From Pusillibacter faecalis (GTDB taxonomy: Bacteria > Bacillota > Clostridia > Oscillospirales > Oscillospiraceae): a DNA stretch of 64,000 nucleotides. The stretch's first letter is position 1. Each line of letters starts with the position of its first letter. Made by a program: the position numbers and the translations under genes. The notes under the pieces were generated by a model. It saw only the letters and a list, made by a program, of their open reading frames with translations, did no database searches and was not told the origin of the DNA. Positions 23,083-31,280 of this stretch are shown piece after piece. The DNA is taken from NCBI RefSeq assembly GCF_018408705.1, contig NZ_AP023420.1, positions 558,001 through 622,000 on the forward strand, in the 5' to 3' direction.

Positions 23083-24399
23083 CTACTGTGTTTCACCATC
23101 CAGCAGGAAATCCAGCGCATTCACGATCTTAATCCCGTTGATGTCGGTATCCAGCGGCTGATCCATCGTAATGACGACTTTCTCGTAGTTGTCCTGTACC
23201 GCCATCAGAGGCGCCAGTTCCCGTTTCCGTGTTTCAGAATCACTCATGGTTTCGGTCACTTGGATATATCTTTTGGGGCCGTTGCTGGTTGCGATAAAAT
23301 CGATCTCCTTATCGTCCAGTTTCCCAATCGCCACATCGTATCCACGCCGGAACAGTTCCAAATATATGATATTCTCCAGCAGATGGCCGGTGTCACCGCC
23401 CCGGTCACCCAGCAGGTAATTGCGAAGGCCAGTATCCACGATATAATACTTGCCCAGTGTCCGCAGATAATCCTTTCCCTTGATGTCAAACCGCTTGACC
23501 TCATAGAAGATATAGGACTCCAGCAGGGCGTCTATATAGGCCGAGATGGTCTGCACGGCTGGCTTGCTCTTACGGTTCCCCTCCTCCAGGAGGCCCTCCG
23601 TCACAAGCGTGTTGCCGATGGAGCGGATCGAGGTGTTGTTCCCAATGTTGTCGGACAGAAAGAGGATGATCTTCCGCAAAAGCAGTGCGTCTGTAATGGC
23701 CCGCTGTTCCTTCCGGCGGCCGCGCTCCAGGATGTCCCGCACTACCACAGCAGAGTAAATGCCATCCAGCAGCATATGGACCTTTTTTTGATCAAGCCCG
23801 GTTTCCGAAATGGCTGGCATCCCGCCGAAGCGGATGTATGCCTGAAACAGTTCCCGCAAATCCATCATTTGTCCCTGTTTGTCAATGGCCCGCTTCCGTT
23901 GGCCGCCTGCGGGAGATTGATATGACTCCACTGTGTACCCTTGAAAATCAAGGAATTCCGCAAAGGAGAGGGGCAGCATCTTCACTTCCACATATCGGCC
24001 GGACAGGTAGGTGGACAACTCGGATGAGAGCAAAAAAGCATTGGAGCCGGTTACATAGATGTCGCAGTCTAGGTCGATCCGAAAGGAGTTGACCGCATTC
24101 TGCCACTGGGGGACCTTTTGAACCTCATCAAAAAAGAGGTAAAGCCTCTTCCCCGCCAGTTTCCGCTCCATTACCGCTTGGTAGAGAGCCTTGCTATCCA
24201 TATCGGCGTACTGCATAGACTCAAAATTCATAGAGACGATCTGCTCCGCTGCCACACCGTTTTCCCTAAGGTGCTCTTCCATCAGTTCCAGCAGGCTGGA
24301 CTTCCCACAACGCCGAATACCGGTGACCACTTTTATGAGGTCTGTGTCCTGGAACGAAATCAATTGCTTTAAATACCGAGTACGGTTCCTGAGTTCCAT
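23083..24399 (-). CDS. AAA_14/DUF4143 ATPase
   Basis: 438 residues. An N-terminal P-loop ATPase has Walker A GIRRCGKS at 27-34 and Walker B LYLFFDEVQ near 105, then sensor-type VTGSNAFLLS. The C-terminal DUF4143 domain (about 240-430) ends in a nuclease-like region (VAIGKLDDKEIDFI, the D-K-E-I-D-F pattern). Members of this family are widespread, often taxon-restricted, and of uncertain role; they are common passengers on mobile DNA. GGAGGTGAG precedes the ATG. About 100 bases separate it from the S1 gene; it is probably expressed from its own promoter. Confidence 0.88.
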   Translation of the reverse strand: MELRNRTRYLKQLISFQDTDLIKVVTGIRRCGKSSLLELMEEHLRENGVAAEQIVSMNFESMQYADMDSKALYQAVMERKLAGKRLYLFFDEVQKVPQWQNAVNSFRIDLDCDIYVTGSNAFLLSSELSTYLSGRYVEVKMLPLSFAEFLDFQGYTVESYQSPAGGQRKRAIDKQGQMMDLRELFQAYIRFGGMPAISETGLDQKKVHMLLDGIYSAVVVRDILERGRRKEQRAITDALLLRKIILFLSDNIGNNTSIRSIGNTLVTEGLLEEGNRKSKPAVQTISAYIDALLESYIFYEVKRFDIKGKDYLRTLGKYYIVDTGLRNYLLGDRGGDTGHLLENIIYLELFRRGYDVAIGKLDDKEIDFIATSNGPKRYIQVTETMSDSETRKRELAPLMAVQDNYEKVVITMDQPLDTDINGIKIVNALDFLLDGETQ

Positions 24400-24506
24400 G
24401 AACTCACCTCCCAGTCATCATCTTATCACATCCCTTCTAAATTGTAAAGTTGATAATATCAATGTGACAAATTTCGATTTTTATTTTTTTTGTCACATCA
24501 AAAGCA

Positions 24507-26078
24507 TTATCGAGTTGTAGACATATGTGTGATCACACCCCAGATCCGGTTGTTCTCGTGGTTGATACCGAGGATGCGCACAGTCGCCCTGGCGCCCCGT
24601 GGCGGCCGGCCGCGCTTGGGATAGGTACATAGGCAGTCGACGCCTCCGTCCAGGGATACGAACACGCCGTTGAGGTCCACCATGCTGACGGTGCCCACGT
24701 AGCGGTTGCCCACCACATATTTCTTCAAGGCCTTTTCGTAGGGGTTTTCCATCGCCTGCTTTACCGATGCGGACACCCGAGGGTGGCTGCGGTCGCTGCG
24801 GTCCACCTCTAGGACCTTGACCAGCACGCGCTGGCCAGGCTGATAGTGCTGTGCGGCATCCACCCACCGCTGATAGGAAAGTTCCCGCAGCGGGATGTAG
24901 CACTCCGCGCCGAACAGGTCAATAAAGATGCCGGCCCGGATAACGGAGATAACCCGGGCCTCTGCACGGATTCCTTCATAGATCTGATAGTTGCCGTCCC
25001 GGTCGGTACGGAAATAATACTCCCGCCGCTTGAGTGCCATAGCCTCCAGACGGCTGGCAGCCACTACATTGTTTTCCTGGTCGACGCCCTTGACAATGTA
25101 GTCCACCTCCGCACCCAGTCTCTTATTGAGCAGATAGTGGAGTACATCACCCCGAGGCTGCCCGCGATAATCCTCCGGCTCCTCAATAGCCTCCAACACC
25201 GGAATGATCACTTTGAAGTCACCATGGTAGATGACCGCATAGGACATCTCCGGGTTGTCTGCCAGCCGCTCCACACCCTGGATTGTGCCGGTGAGTATCT
25301 TCTTACTTTTAAGGGATTCCACCAGATCCAGCAGATCGCTGCGCAGCCGGTCTGTATCTGTCTGCACGGTACGCTCGGCGTCAATGGAGACGACCCTCTG
25401 GCGGCGCCGGCCAGGCATCCGGAGTTTTTGGGACTGCCCTGTATTGGTTTCCTCCTCATCGGAGGCCTCAGCGTCAGAAGCATCGGATTTTGGTTCCGCC
25501 TCAGATACCTTCTTGCGGGTGCTCCTGCGGCGCCTTGCGGGCGGCGCGCCGGCCTCCGCATCCTGAACTGATTCCGAGTCAGTCTGGGGCGTATCGTCAT
25601 TTTCACCAGGCTGAAGCCGCTCATCGCAATCTCCTCCCGAATCAGACTCGGTCTGGGAATCGGAGGCACCTTCGCCAGGTTCGGTACCTGGTTGCCCGCC
25701 AGGCTGAGGCAGCTCATCCTGAAAATTATACTCAGTCTGGGGAACGTCATCAGGTTCCAAACTGGATTCTGTTTCAGTCTGGGAACCAGAGTCGCCTTCA
25801 CCAGGTTCAGCACCAGGCTGAAGCGATTCATCTTGGGATGCATCCCCATCATTCTCAGTCTGGGGATGCGGTGCCTGGCCATCCGCAGCTTCGCCCAAAT
25901 TCTCGTCAGTCTGGGAGGCATCCGGGTCCAATGTAGTCGCACTTGCCAGTTCCAGATCGATCATGCCCGCAGGCGGGCTCCCATCTGGGTACAATTCCGA
26001 ATCGGTCAGGCCGGCAGTAATGCCATCCTGCTTTTCTTCAGAGTTCTGTTCCTGAATCTCTTTCTTGGTTTTTGCCAT
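24507..26078 (-). CDS. Acidic-repeat protein with C-terminal S1 RNA-binding domains
   Basis: 523 residues. The first half is low-complexity and acidic with recurring P/S-Q-T-E/D motifs and QPG-E units, and a basic patch (PPARRRRSTRKKV). The second half carries OB-fold/S1-like domains (about 340-420 with GIFIDLFGAECYIPLRELS, and 450-520 with GTVSMVDLNGVFVSLDGG). Proteins of this design are conserved in Clostridial conjugative elements between virD4 and DUF4143-type genes. A nucleic-acid-binding role fits, perhaps at transfer. The DNA behind the repeats holds six copies of a TCAGTCTGGG-like word (25579-25916). Confidence 0.78.
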   Translation of the reverse strand: MAKTKKEIQEQNSEEKQDGITAGLTDSELYPDGSPPAGMIDLELASATTLDPDASQTDENLGEAADGQAPHPQTENDGDASQDESLQPGAEPGEGDSGSQTETESSLEPDDVPQTEYNFQDELPQPGGQPGTEPGEGASDSQTESDSGGDCDERLQPGENDDTPQTDSESVQDAEAGAPPARRRRSTRKKVSEAEPKSDASDAEASDEEETNTGQSQKLRMPGRRRQRVVSIDAERTVQTDTDRLRSDLLDLVESLKSKKILTGTIQGVERLADNPEMSYAVIYHGDFKVIIPVLEAIEEPEDYRGQPRGDVLHYLLNKRLGAEVDYIVKGVDQENNVVAASRLEAMALKRREYYFRTDRDGNYQIYEGIRAEARVISVIRAGIFIDLFGAECYIPLRELSYQRWVDAAQHYQPGQRVLVKVLEVDRSDRSHPRVSASVKQAMENPYEKALKKYVVGNRYVGTVSMVDLNGVFVSLDGGVDCLCTYPKRGRPPRGARATVRILGINHENNRIWGVITHMSTTR

Positions 26079-26120
26079 GGTATTGAGTCCTCCTTTGTTT
26101 TTTCATCGTGCTTTAATTAC

Positions 26121-28112
26121 TCAAAAATCCGTCGGCGGCCTAGCGCTCTCATAGAGGGTCTTGGGCCGTTTGGCGGGTTTTGACGGTTGTTCTGGCGGCG
26201 CAGCAGCCGGGGGCGCGCTAGTTTGAGCTGGAGCAGCAGGCTTCTCGCCCTGTTTTGCTGCAGACGCTCCGCGACCTGCTGTTTTCTCTTTTGCCGTCTT
26301 CTTTTTTTCCGGTGGTGGAGTTTCCTCCGCTTGTGGGTGGACCATCACCGGAGCGGGCTTCTCCTCAGGATGTGCAGGCTTGTAGTCCCGGATATGGGCC
26401 TTCACGCATTCTTTGGCATACGGGTGTTCCGTAAAGTCAAACTTCTTGGCCCGCAGAACCTTCTGTCCGCGGATGATGATGAGCAGTTCATCGTTGGGCA
26501 GGCGCAGCACCTCATCTGGAGTCAGTACGCGGCGGCGGCCGATTCCCTCTGTGTAGCGGTATTGAGGAATAACCTGCGCAAGGGCGATACTTTGTCGTGT
26601 GGTCATAGTGGAGTTGACTTCCACTGTCATGTCTCCGCTGCGGGCACTGAAGTATTGCGCCGACACATCATCAGTGGCTCCCAACATAACCTGCGTATCC
26701 GCGTTGCCTAATAGTTCCGCCCACAGATTATCGGGATACCGGTTCTGAAGCTGAGGCAGGCTCTGGCAGACCATCAAAATCTGCAGGGCCCTTGAGCGTA
26801 CTGTGCTGAGTCGCCGGCCAAAGTCAGGGATCACGCCAATGTTGTTCATCTCATCCAATATGATATTGACCGGCACCTTGCATCGCTGCTCCGGCATACT
26901 GTCCGCATAGCGCACCAACTTAATGAACAAAAATACAAAGAAAAGAGACGACAAAAACTCAAGAGATGAGTTTTGGTCGTCCAAGATGATAAAGTATGCG
27001 CATTTTTGTTTGCCCGGCAGTGACAAATCAATATCCGAGCGACGGGTAATCTGACGCACGGCTTCGCTTTGCAACACCTGAAGCCTGGTTCCAAGGCCAA
27101 GCACAATGCCAGCCCGTACTGCATCACTGCCTTGACTGAACAGGCTGTATGGAGCCTTAGCCGGATGGTCCAGCGGCAGCCGATCAAAAATCATAGTCAG
27201 TTCTTTTTCTGTGTTCTGGGTGATCATTTGATAGACGGCCGGCAGGTTTTTCTCCTCCGGTTTGCGGGTAGAGTCCATATCCACATAAAGGATCAGGCTT
27301 TTGAGCAGATTTGCCTCGCCATTATCCCAGAAATGATCACTCTCACCATCTCCCTTCGTGTTGGCGATGATGACATCGGTAAGCACCTGTGCCATGAGGG
27401 TGTCCCCGCCCAGGTCGAACATACAGTTCCAGGAGTCGCCAAGTTCCGGCTGTAACAGATTGTAGACCCGAACTAGATAGCCGTGCTTGCGAAACAGTTC
27501 TGCCGTGTCCGCATACATTTCGGATTTTGGATCTGAAATCACCACGGATTCCCCGCGCCGGATACTCTGGAACAGCGCCGGGCGGATGATTCCGCGGGAT
27601 TTCATTGTTCCGCTTGCGCCGAAGACGGCAATGTGCTTATTGAGCCGGGTATCCTCCGGCAGACAAATGACGGCTCCTTTCTCCGTCTTGCCTAAGATAA
27701 TCCCCTTCGCATGGCCGGGGCTGCTGATCTCCAGGATGGCACGCATCTCCTTGTCGCTCATCCACCCCGCTGTGCCATAGGTCCCCCGCTTACTGCGGGA
27801 GAAATTGCGAGGATCATAGTCGCCATTGCCAAATCGATCTTGGAAATGGATGAAAAGATATACACCACTGCCGATGACTGCCACAAGGGCAACGCATTTC
27901 AGACCGCTTGCGGTCATGGCGCTCCGCCAGCAGCACACCGGCGAAAAACAGATCGCGTCCATTGTGGCTTTGCCAGTGATCCCGCCCTCTGCAAGCCACT
28001 TCTGATAATTGAGGTTGAATTGGTTGACCAACCCACCTATGTAAAAAATCGCCGCCATACTCAGTATGACGGCGAGTACAATTCCTATTGTGCGAATATA
28101 CTTCGACTGCAT
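26121..28112 (-). CDS. virD4: VirD4/TraG-type conjugative coupling ATPase
   Basis: 663 residues. Two N-terminal membrane helices (about 7-28 and 72-90), Walker A GASGTMKS at 165-172, and a Walker B-like LDEMNNIG where most relatives have DEFANIG. TAGWMSDKEM and the C-terminal RGQKVLRAKKFDF are typical of TraG/VirD4. A Lys/Pro/Ala-rich disordered tail ends the protein. It recruits the relaxosome-bound DNA to the type IV secretion channel. GGGGGGA precedes the ATG. It lies directly downstream of the replication-relaxation gene. Confidence 0.92.
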   Translation of the reverse strand: MQSKYIRTIGIVLAVILSMAAIFYIGGLVNQFNLNYQKWLAEGGITGKATMDAICFSPVCCWRSAMTASGLKCVALVAVIGSGVYLFIHFQDRFGNGDYDPRNFSRSKRGTYGTAGWMSDKEMRAILEISSPGHAKGIILGKTEKGAVICLPEDTRLNKHIAVFGASGTMKSRGIIRPALFQSIRRGESVVISDPKSEMYADTAELFRKHGYLVRVYNLLQPELGDSWNCMFDLGGDTLMAQVLTDVIIANTKGDGESDHFWDNGEANLLKSLILYVDMDSTRKPEEKNLPAVYQMITQNTEKELTMIFDRLPLDHPAKAPYSLFSQGSDAVRAGIVLGLGTRLQVLQSEAVRQITRRSDIDLSLPGKQKCAYFIILDDQNSSLEFLSSLFFVFLFIKLVRYADSMPEQRCKVPVNIILDEMNNIGVIPDFGRRLSTVRSRALQILMVCQSLPQLQNRYPDNLWAELLGNADTQVMLGATDDVSAQYFSARSGDMTVEVNSTMTTRQSIALAQVIPQYRYTEGIGRRRVLTPDEVLRLPNDELLIIIRGQKVLRAKKFDFTEHPYAKECVKAHIRDYKPAHPEEKPAPVMVHPQAEETPPPEKKKTAKEKTAGRGASAAKQGEKPAAPAQTSAPPAAAPPEQPSKPAKRPKTLYESARPPTDF

Positions 28113-28130
28113 GGCAGTCCCCCCTTCCAG

Positions 28131-29339
28131 TCAGATCTCATCTGCCTGAGGTCCGATCCCCAGCGCCGCCTCCAAGTCAGTCATGCTGATTTCACGCAGC
28201 TGTGCCCGAGGGCCGATATACCCGTGCAGGAATGGGCATTGCCAGGGGAAACACATGATCTCATATGGGACCTTGCTGTGCTCCAGCGCCTGCCGCACCC
28301 GCACAAGCCGTGCGATGTCGCCGTCCAAGTGGGAGAGAATCAGGGTATTCCCGTTTTGAGCGTCATACTCCATCACGCCCGGTCCCACTGTACGCATCTG
28401 CTCCGGAAAGACAACTGACAGGACCCGCTCTTTCCAGTCTGGGAGCGTTAGGAGCCTCAGCAGTCGGATTCCCTGCTCTGTCATTGGGATAAAATGTACG
28501 TGTGGATAGATACGGTCAAAACGCAGTTCTATGCGGCCGCTTTTATCCGACTCCAGCAAGGTCTGCAGGGCCAAATCCATATTCTCTCCCAACAGAAGTG
28601 CATGGTCTGCCCGGGCGGGGCCTGCATTCATACGGGATAATTCTTCCAAATGCCGTGCTGTCTTGAACTCGCCCATACCGCTCCACTTCATCACTGCATT
28701 GCGCGTGTTATAGACAGCATAACAGTAACCAGGGCTGAAGAGCGCGCCCGTGAGCCGTGTGAAAATCGTCTTGTTCATTTCCGCATGGTCCAGCCGCTTC
28801 ACGGATTTTGCCGTGTAAAAACTCGCCCCATCCAGTACAACCTGCTGAATTGCCCGCCTTTGGAGAACAGGCAGTAGAAAAGGACGTGTCTCCACGTCCG
28901 CAACCAAGCACATCGCCACCGTCTCTGCGACTCGGTGGTTGCGCTCGATATGTTCCGCACTCCCAGAAAAACGATGATTTCGAGTGATGTCTAAATAGTG
29001 TGCGAGGGCTGCCGGATGGAGGGTCTGCAGGAGGGGGAGCGCACTCTTATACAGCCGGATTGTCCGCCGCTCGCCCCTCCCACTTGTGGTAATCATTTTA
29101 CAGGAGCCAAGGTCTGCCCCAGTGGAGGTGCGGAAGTCCTGCACATGCTCCAGCCGGTGGACAAGGTCCTCCAGCGTCCGGCTGCTGCCTAACAGATGCA
29201 GAGAGCGCATGGGGTATTCCCCAGCAATGGCCAGTAAAAGCAGCAGGCGGTAAACATGACTGCCCGGTCGCAGTGTGATCATTGGGACTGCCCGGTCGTG
29301 TCTGATTTTAAGGCATGGCTTTTCCTCTCTTTGCCGCAA
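28131..29339 (-). CDS. Replication-relaxation family protein (Replic_Relax-like)
   Basis: 402 residues from a TTG at 29339 (GGGAGG four bases upstream); the first ATG is 19 codons later without a ribosome site. It contains an N-terminal winged-helix-like part (HVYRLLLLLAIAGEYPMRSL) and the long mixed domain seen in replication-relaxation proteins of Gram-positive conjugative elements. No HUH motif or catalytic Tyr arrangement of classical relaxases is evident. It sits next to virD4, so it probably acts in DNA processing for transfer or in element replication. The family assignment is by context and feel. Confidence 0.6.
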   Translation of the reverse strand: MRQREEKPCLKIRHDRAVPMITLRPGSHVYRLLLLLAIAGEYPMRSLHLLGSSRTLEDLVHRLEHVQDFRTSTGADLGSCKMITTSGRGERRTIRLYKSALPLLQTLHPAALAHYLDITRNHRFSGSAEHIERNHRVAETVAMCLVADVETRPFLLPVLQRRAIQQVVLDGASFYTAKSVKRLDHAEMNKTIFTRLTGALFSPGYCYAVYNTRNAVMKWSGMGEFKTARHLEELSRMNAGPARADHALLLGENMDLALQTLLESDKSGRIELRFDRIYPHVHFIPMTEQGIRLLRLLTLPDWKERVLSVVFPEQMRTVGPGVMEYDAQNGNTLILSHLDGDIARLVRVRQALEHSKVPYEIMCFPWQCPFLHGYIGPRAQLREISMTDLEAALGIGPQADEI

Positions 29340-29447
29340 AACGCCTCCCTGTCACCTTGGGAAACCCTTGATTTTTCAGGTATTTTCCTGCGTTTCGGAT
29401 TTACGTGGAAAAATGGGGTGAAACTGGGCCTCAAATCCCGTACTTTT

Positions 29448-30137
29448 TTAGTCCCAAATTTCGCTCGTTTCATACAGTCTTTCCTCCTCCAAATCATTCG
29501 CCTGTTCTGCCGCCAGCCATGTGGGGAACCGGCTGGTTGGGATTACATAGACCTCCGTCTGATCCTCTGCCCCGGCGGCGCTGCAATAGTAGTGGGCGCA
29601 TCGCCGCGGCGCATCATCCGGAAGCAGGTACAGCGTGATGATGTCTGTCACCATGTTGACCTCAATGTTATCGTGGTCCCGATAGGCACGCTCCGGACGT
29701 TCCCGACAGTACACATGGCGGTAGGCCAGCACGCAATTTTGATAGAGAGCCGGCGGCTTTCCAGCAAAATAGCGCCGCAGCGCCGGGTAGAGATACTGCT
29801 GGATGTAGATGGGGGAGCCGGACTCCTTCTTCGGCAGCAGTGCAGGGATCTGCAAACGAAACCACCCACGCTTTGCATATCCCATCTCCACGGGGATCGT
29901 GTCCATCAGCATCTGCTCCTTCAGTTCCGCTGCCTTGGGATGTCCGGTATAGGCTGGCAGGACACGCGCAAGAAGCGCGAGTTTCTCTACCTCCGCGGAA
30001 AATGCGAATGCCGCCCCGAACGCACCGGCCATGTCCTCCCGCTCCAGCAAACGGCGAGTACGGGCTAATTCCACCGCCGCTCTTCCCGCCCGATGCTCCG
30101 CTGCTCCAAGCGCCCGCTCAAACTCAGACCGCGGCAT
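29448..30137 (-). CDS. DUF6100-like conjugative-element protein
   Basis: 229 residues, starting MPRSEFERALGAAEHRAGRA with a long charged N-terminal helix, then AFSAEVEKLALLARVLPAYT and a C-terminal mixed domain. I recognise this as the DUF6100-type protein that recurs in Clostridial conjugative elements; its function is unknown. The ATG at 30137 has GAGGGGG six bases upstream and overlaps the DUF5697-like gene by 14 bases. An upstream extension to 30269 lies entirely over that gene and is unlikely. Confidence 0.68.
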   Translation of the reverse strand: MPRSEFERALGAAEHRAGRAAVELARTRRLLEREDMAGAFGAAFAFSAEVEKLALLARVLPAYTGHPKAAELKEQMLMDTIPVEMGYAKRGWFRLQIPALLPKKESGSPIYIQQYLYPALRRYFAGKPPALYQNCVLAYRHVYCRERPERAYRDHDNIEVNMVTDIITLYLLPDDAPRRCAHYYCSAAGAEDQTEVYVIPTSRFPTWLAAEQANDLEEERLYETSEIWD

Positions 30138-30666
30138 AGGTGTCCCCCTCGCTTTCCGTAAAGAACCGTACATCCGGCGTCTCCTGTCCGTTGTAATCCA
30201 CAGTCGCAAACAGGTGAGGCGCAGATGGCAAGACCAGCTCCTGCGCCATGTTGATATGTGGCAGGACAAGGATATACCGCAGATCCTCCTGAGGCTGAAG
30301 CAGTCTGGTCAGATGCTGTTCGCCATCGTAGAGGACAACAATCTCATATCCAATATCTTCTTTGAGGAAGAAAATCTGGGACGGATAAGTAGCGGGATAG
30401 TGAGCCATAGGGTCCACCCTGTCAATGAACTGCAGCAACACCCATACGGCAAGGATCATGCGCTGATCCGGCTGGCACATGGGGTCCACCCCCAGATAGT
30501 ACCCGCCGGAGATTTCGTGGAGCATGACCTCGTTCTTGAGCGCACGAATAATCTTTTCTGCCGTCTTAGGCGGTTTGTCCTTCAGCATTCGGACAATTTG
30601 CGCTTTAGGCAGCGGCCCATACTCTGTCAGCCAATGGATGATATACTGTTCTTCCTGTAACAGCAT
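30124..30666 (-). CDS. DUF5697-like conjugative-element protein
   Basis: 180 residues. The N-terminal 45 residues (EEQYIIHWLTEYGPLPKAQI, then MLKDKPPKTAEKIIRALKN) look like a winged helix, followed by a globular domain with IGYEIVVLYDGEQHLTRLL. This matches my recollection of DUF5697 proteins that pair with DUF6100 in such elements. It may be a DNA-binding accessory factor. GGAGGG lies about nine bases before the ATG. It overlaps the HD-GYP gene upstream by 40 bases and DUF6100 downstream by 14. Confidence 0.68.
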   Translation of the reverse strand: MLLQEEQYIIHWLTEYGPLPKAQIVRMLKDKPPKTAEKIIRALKNEVMLHEISGGYYLGVDPMCQPDQRMILAVWVLLQFIDRVDPMAHYPATYPSQIFFLKEDIGYEIVVLYDGEQHLTRLLQPQEDLRYILVLPHINMAQELVLPSAPHLFATVDYNGQETPDVRFFTESEGDTYAAV

Positions 30667-31280
30667 AGTTTTGTTTCCCTCCTTCCTCTATGTGTATAAA
30701 TGGGAGAAATACGTATTTTGCAGGTTATACGTGTACTGTCCCGATATAGGGCCAATACCTGTGGAAGATTGTCCAGCAGCAGTCTGACAATGGCACCATC
30801 CAATTTCACGCCAGCGCACGATTTTAGGTAATCGCTGACTCGACGGATATCCCACGGACGCTTATAAGGGCGAGGCGAGATCAGGGCATCGAAAACGTCT
30901 GCCACTGCTACTATTTTTGCATGAGGGTGAATTTCAGCATCTTGCAGCCCCAAATAGCCGCTGCCGTCCAGCCGTTCATGGTGCTGCAAGGCCACAACAG
31001 AAGATGTCCCCAGCATCGTTCCGGTTTGTAGCAGCAGAAAATGTCCAATTGACGTATGTTTCCGCATTGATGACCGTTCTACTTCTGATAAACTGCCCGA
31101 TTTACAACGGATGCGCACCGGGATCATTGTTTTCCCAATATCGTGAAGCAATGCCGCCTGATACACTTCGTGTACTTCAGCCGAGTCATAATCCGCATGT
31201 TCAGCCAGTATTCTGCTGATCTCCGCAGTCCGCTTGCTGTGTGCGATCTCCTCCGCTGTCAACGAGGTGAAAATATCCAT
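30627..31280 (-). CDS. HD-GYP-type phosphohydrolase
   Basis: 217 residues. The HD dyad lies in ALLHDIGKTMIP (about 43-54), and the diagnostic HHERLDGSGYLG near 99 marks the HD-GYP subclass, whose proven members hydrolyse cyclic di-nucleotides. The domain occupies nearly the whole protein, with no sensor. The last 30 residues (after about 188) overlap the next gene and look unconserved. GAGGAG precedes the ATG, which lies inside the 3' end of the helicase gene (80-base overlap). On a conjugative element it might alter host c-di-GMP or another nucleotide signal at transfer. Confidence 0.8.
   Translation of the reverse strand: MDIFTSLTAEEIAHSKRTAEISRILAEHADYDSAEVHEVYQAALLHDIGKTMIPVRIRCKSGSLSEVERSSMRKHTSIGHFLLLQTGTMLGTSSVVALQHHERLDGSGYLGLQDAEIHPHAKIVAVADVFDALISPRPYKRPWDIRRVSDYLKSCAGVKLDGAIVRLLLDNLPQVLALYRDSTRITCKIRISPIYTHRGRRETKLCCYRKNSISSIG

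Noticed and set aside
29279..29497. Minus-strand open frame of 72 codons between the DUF6100-like and replication-relaxation genes
   Set aside because: Basic, low-information product overlapping both neighbours; no ribosome site.
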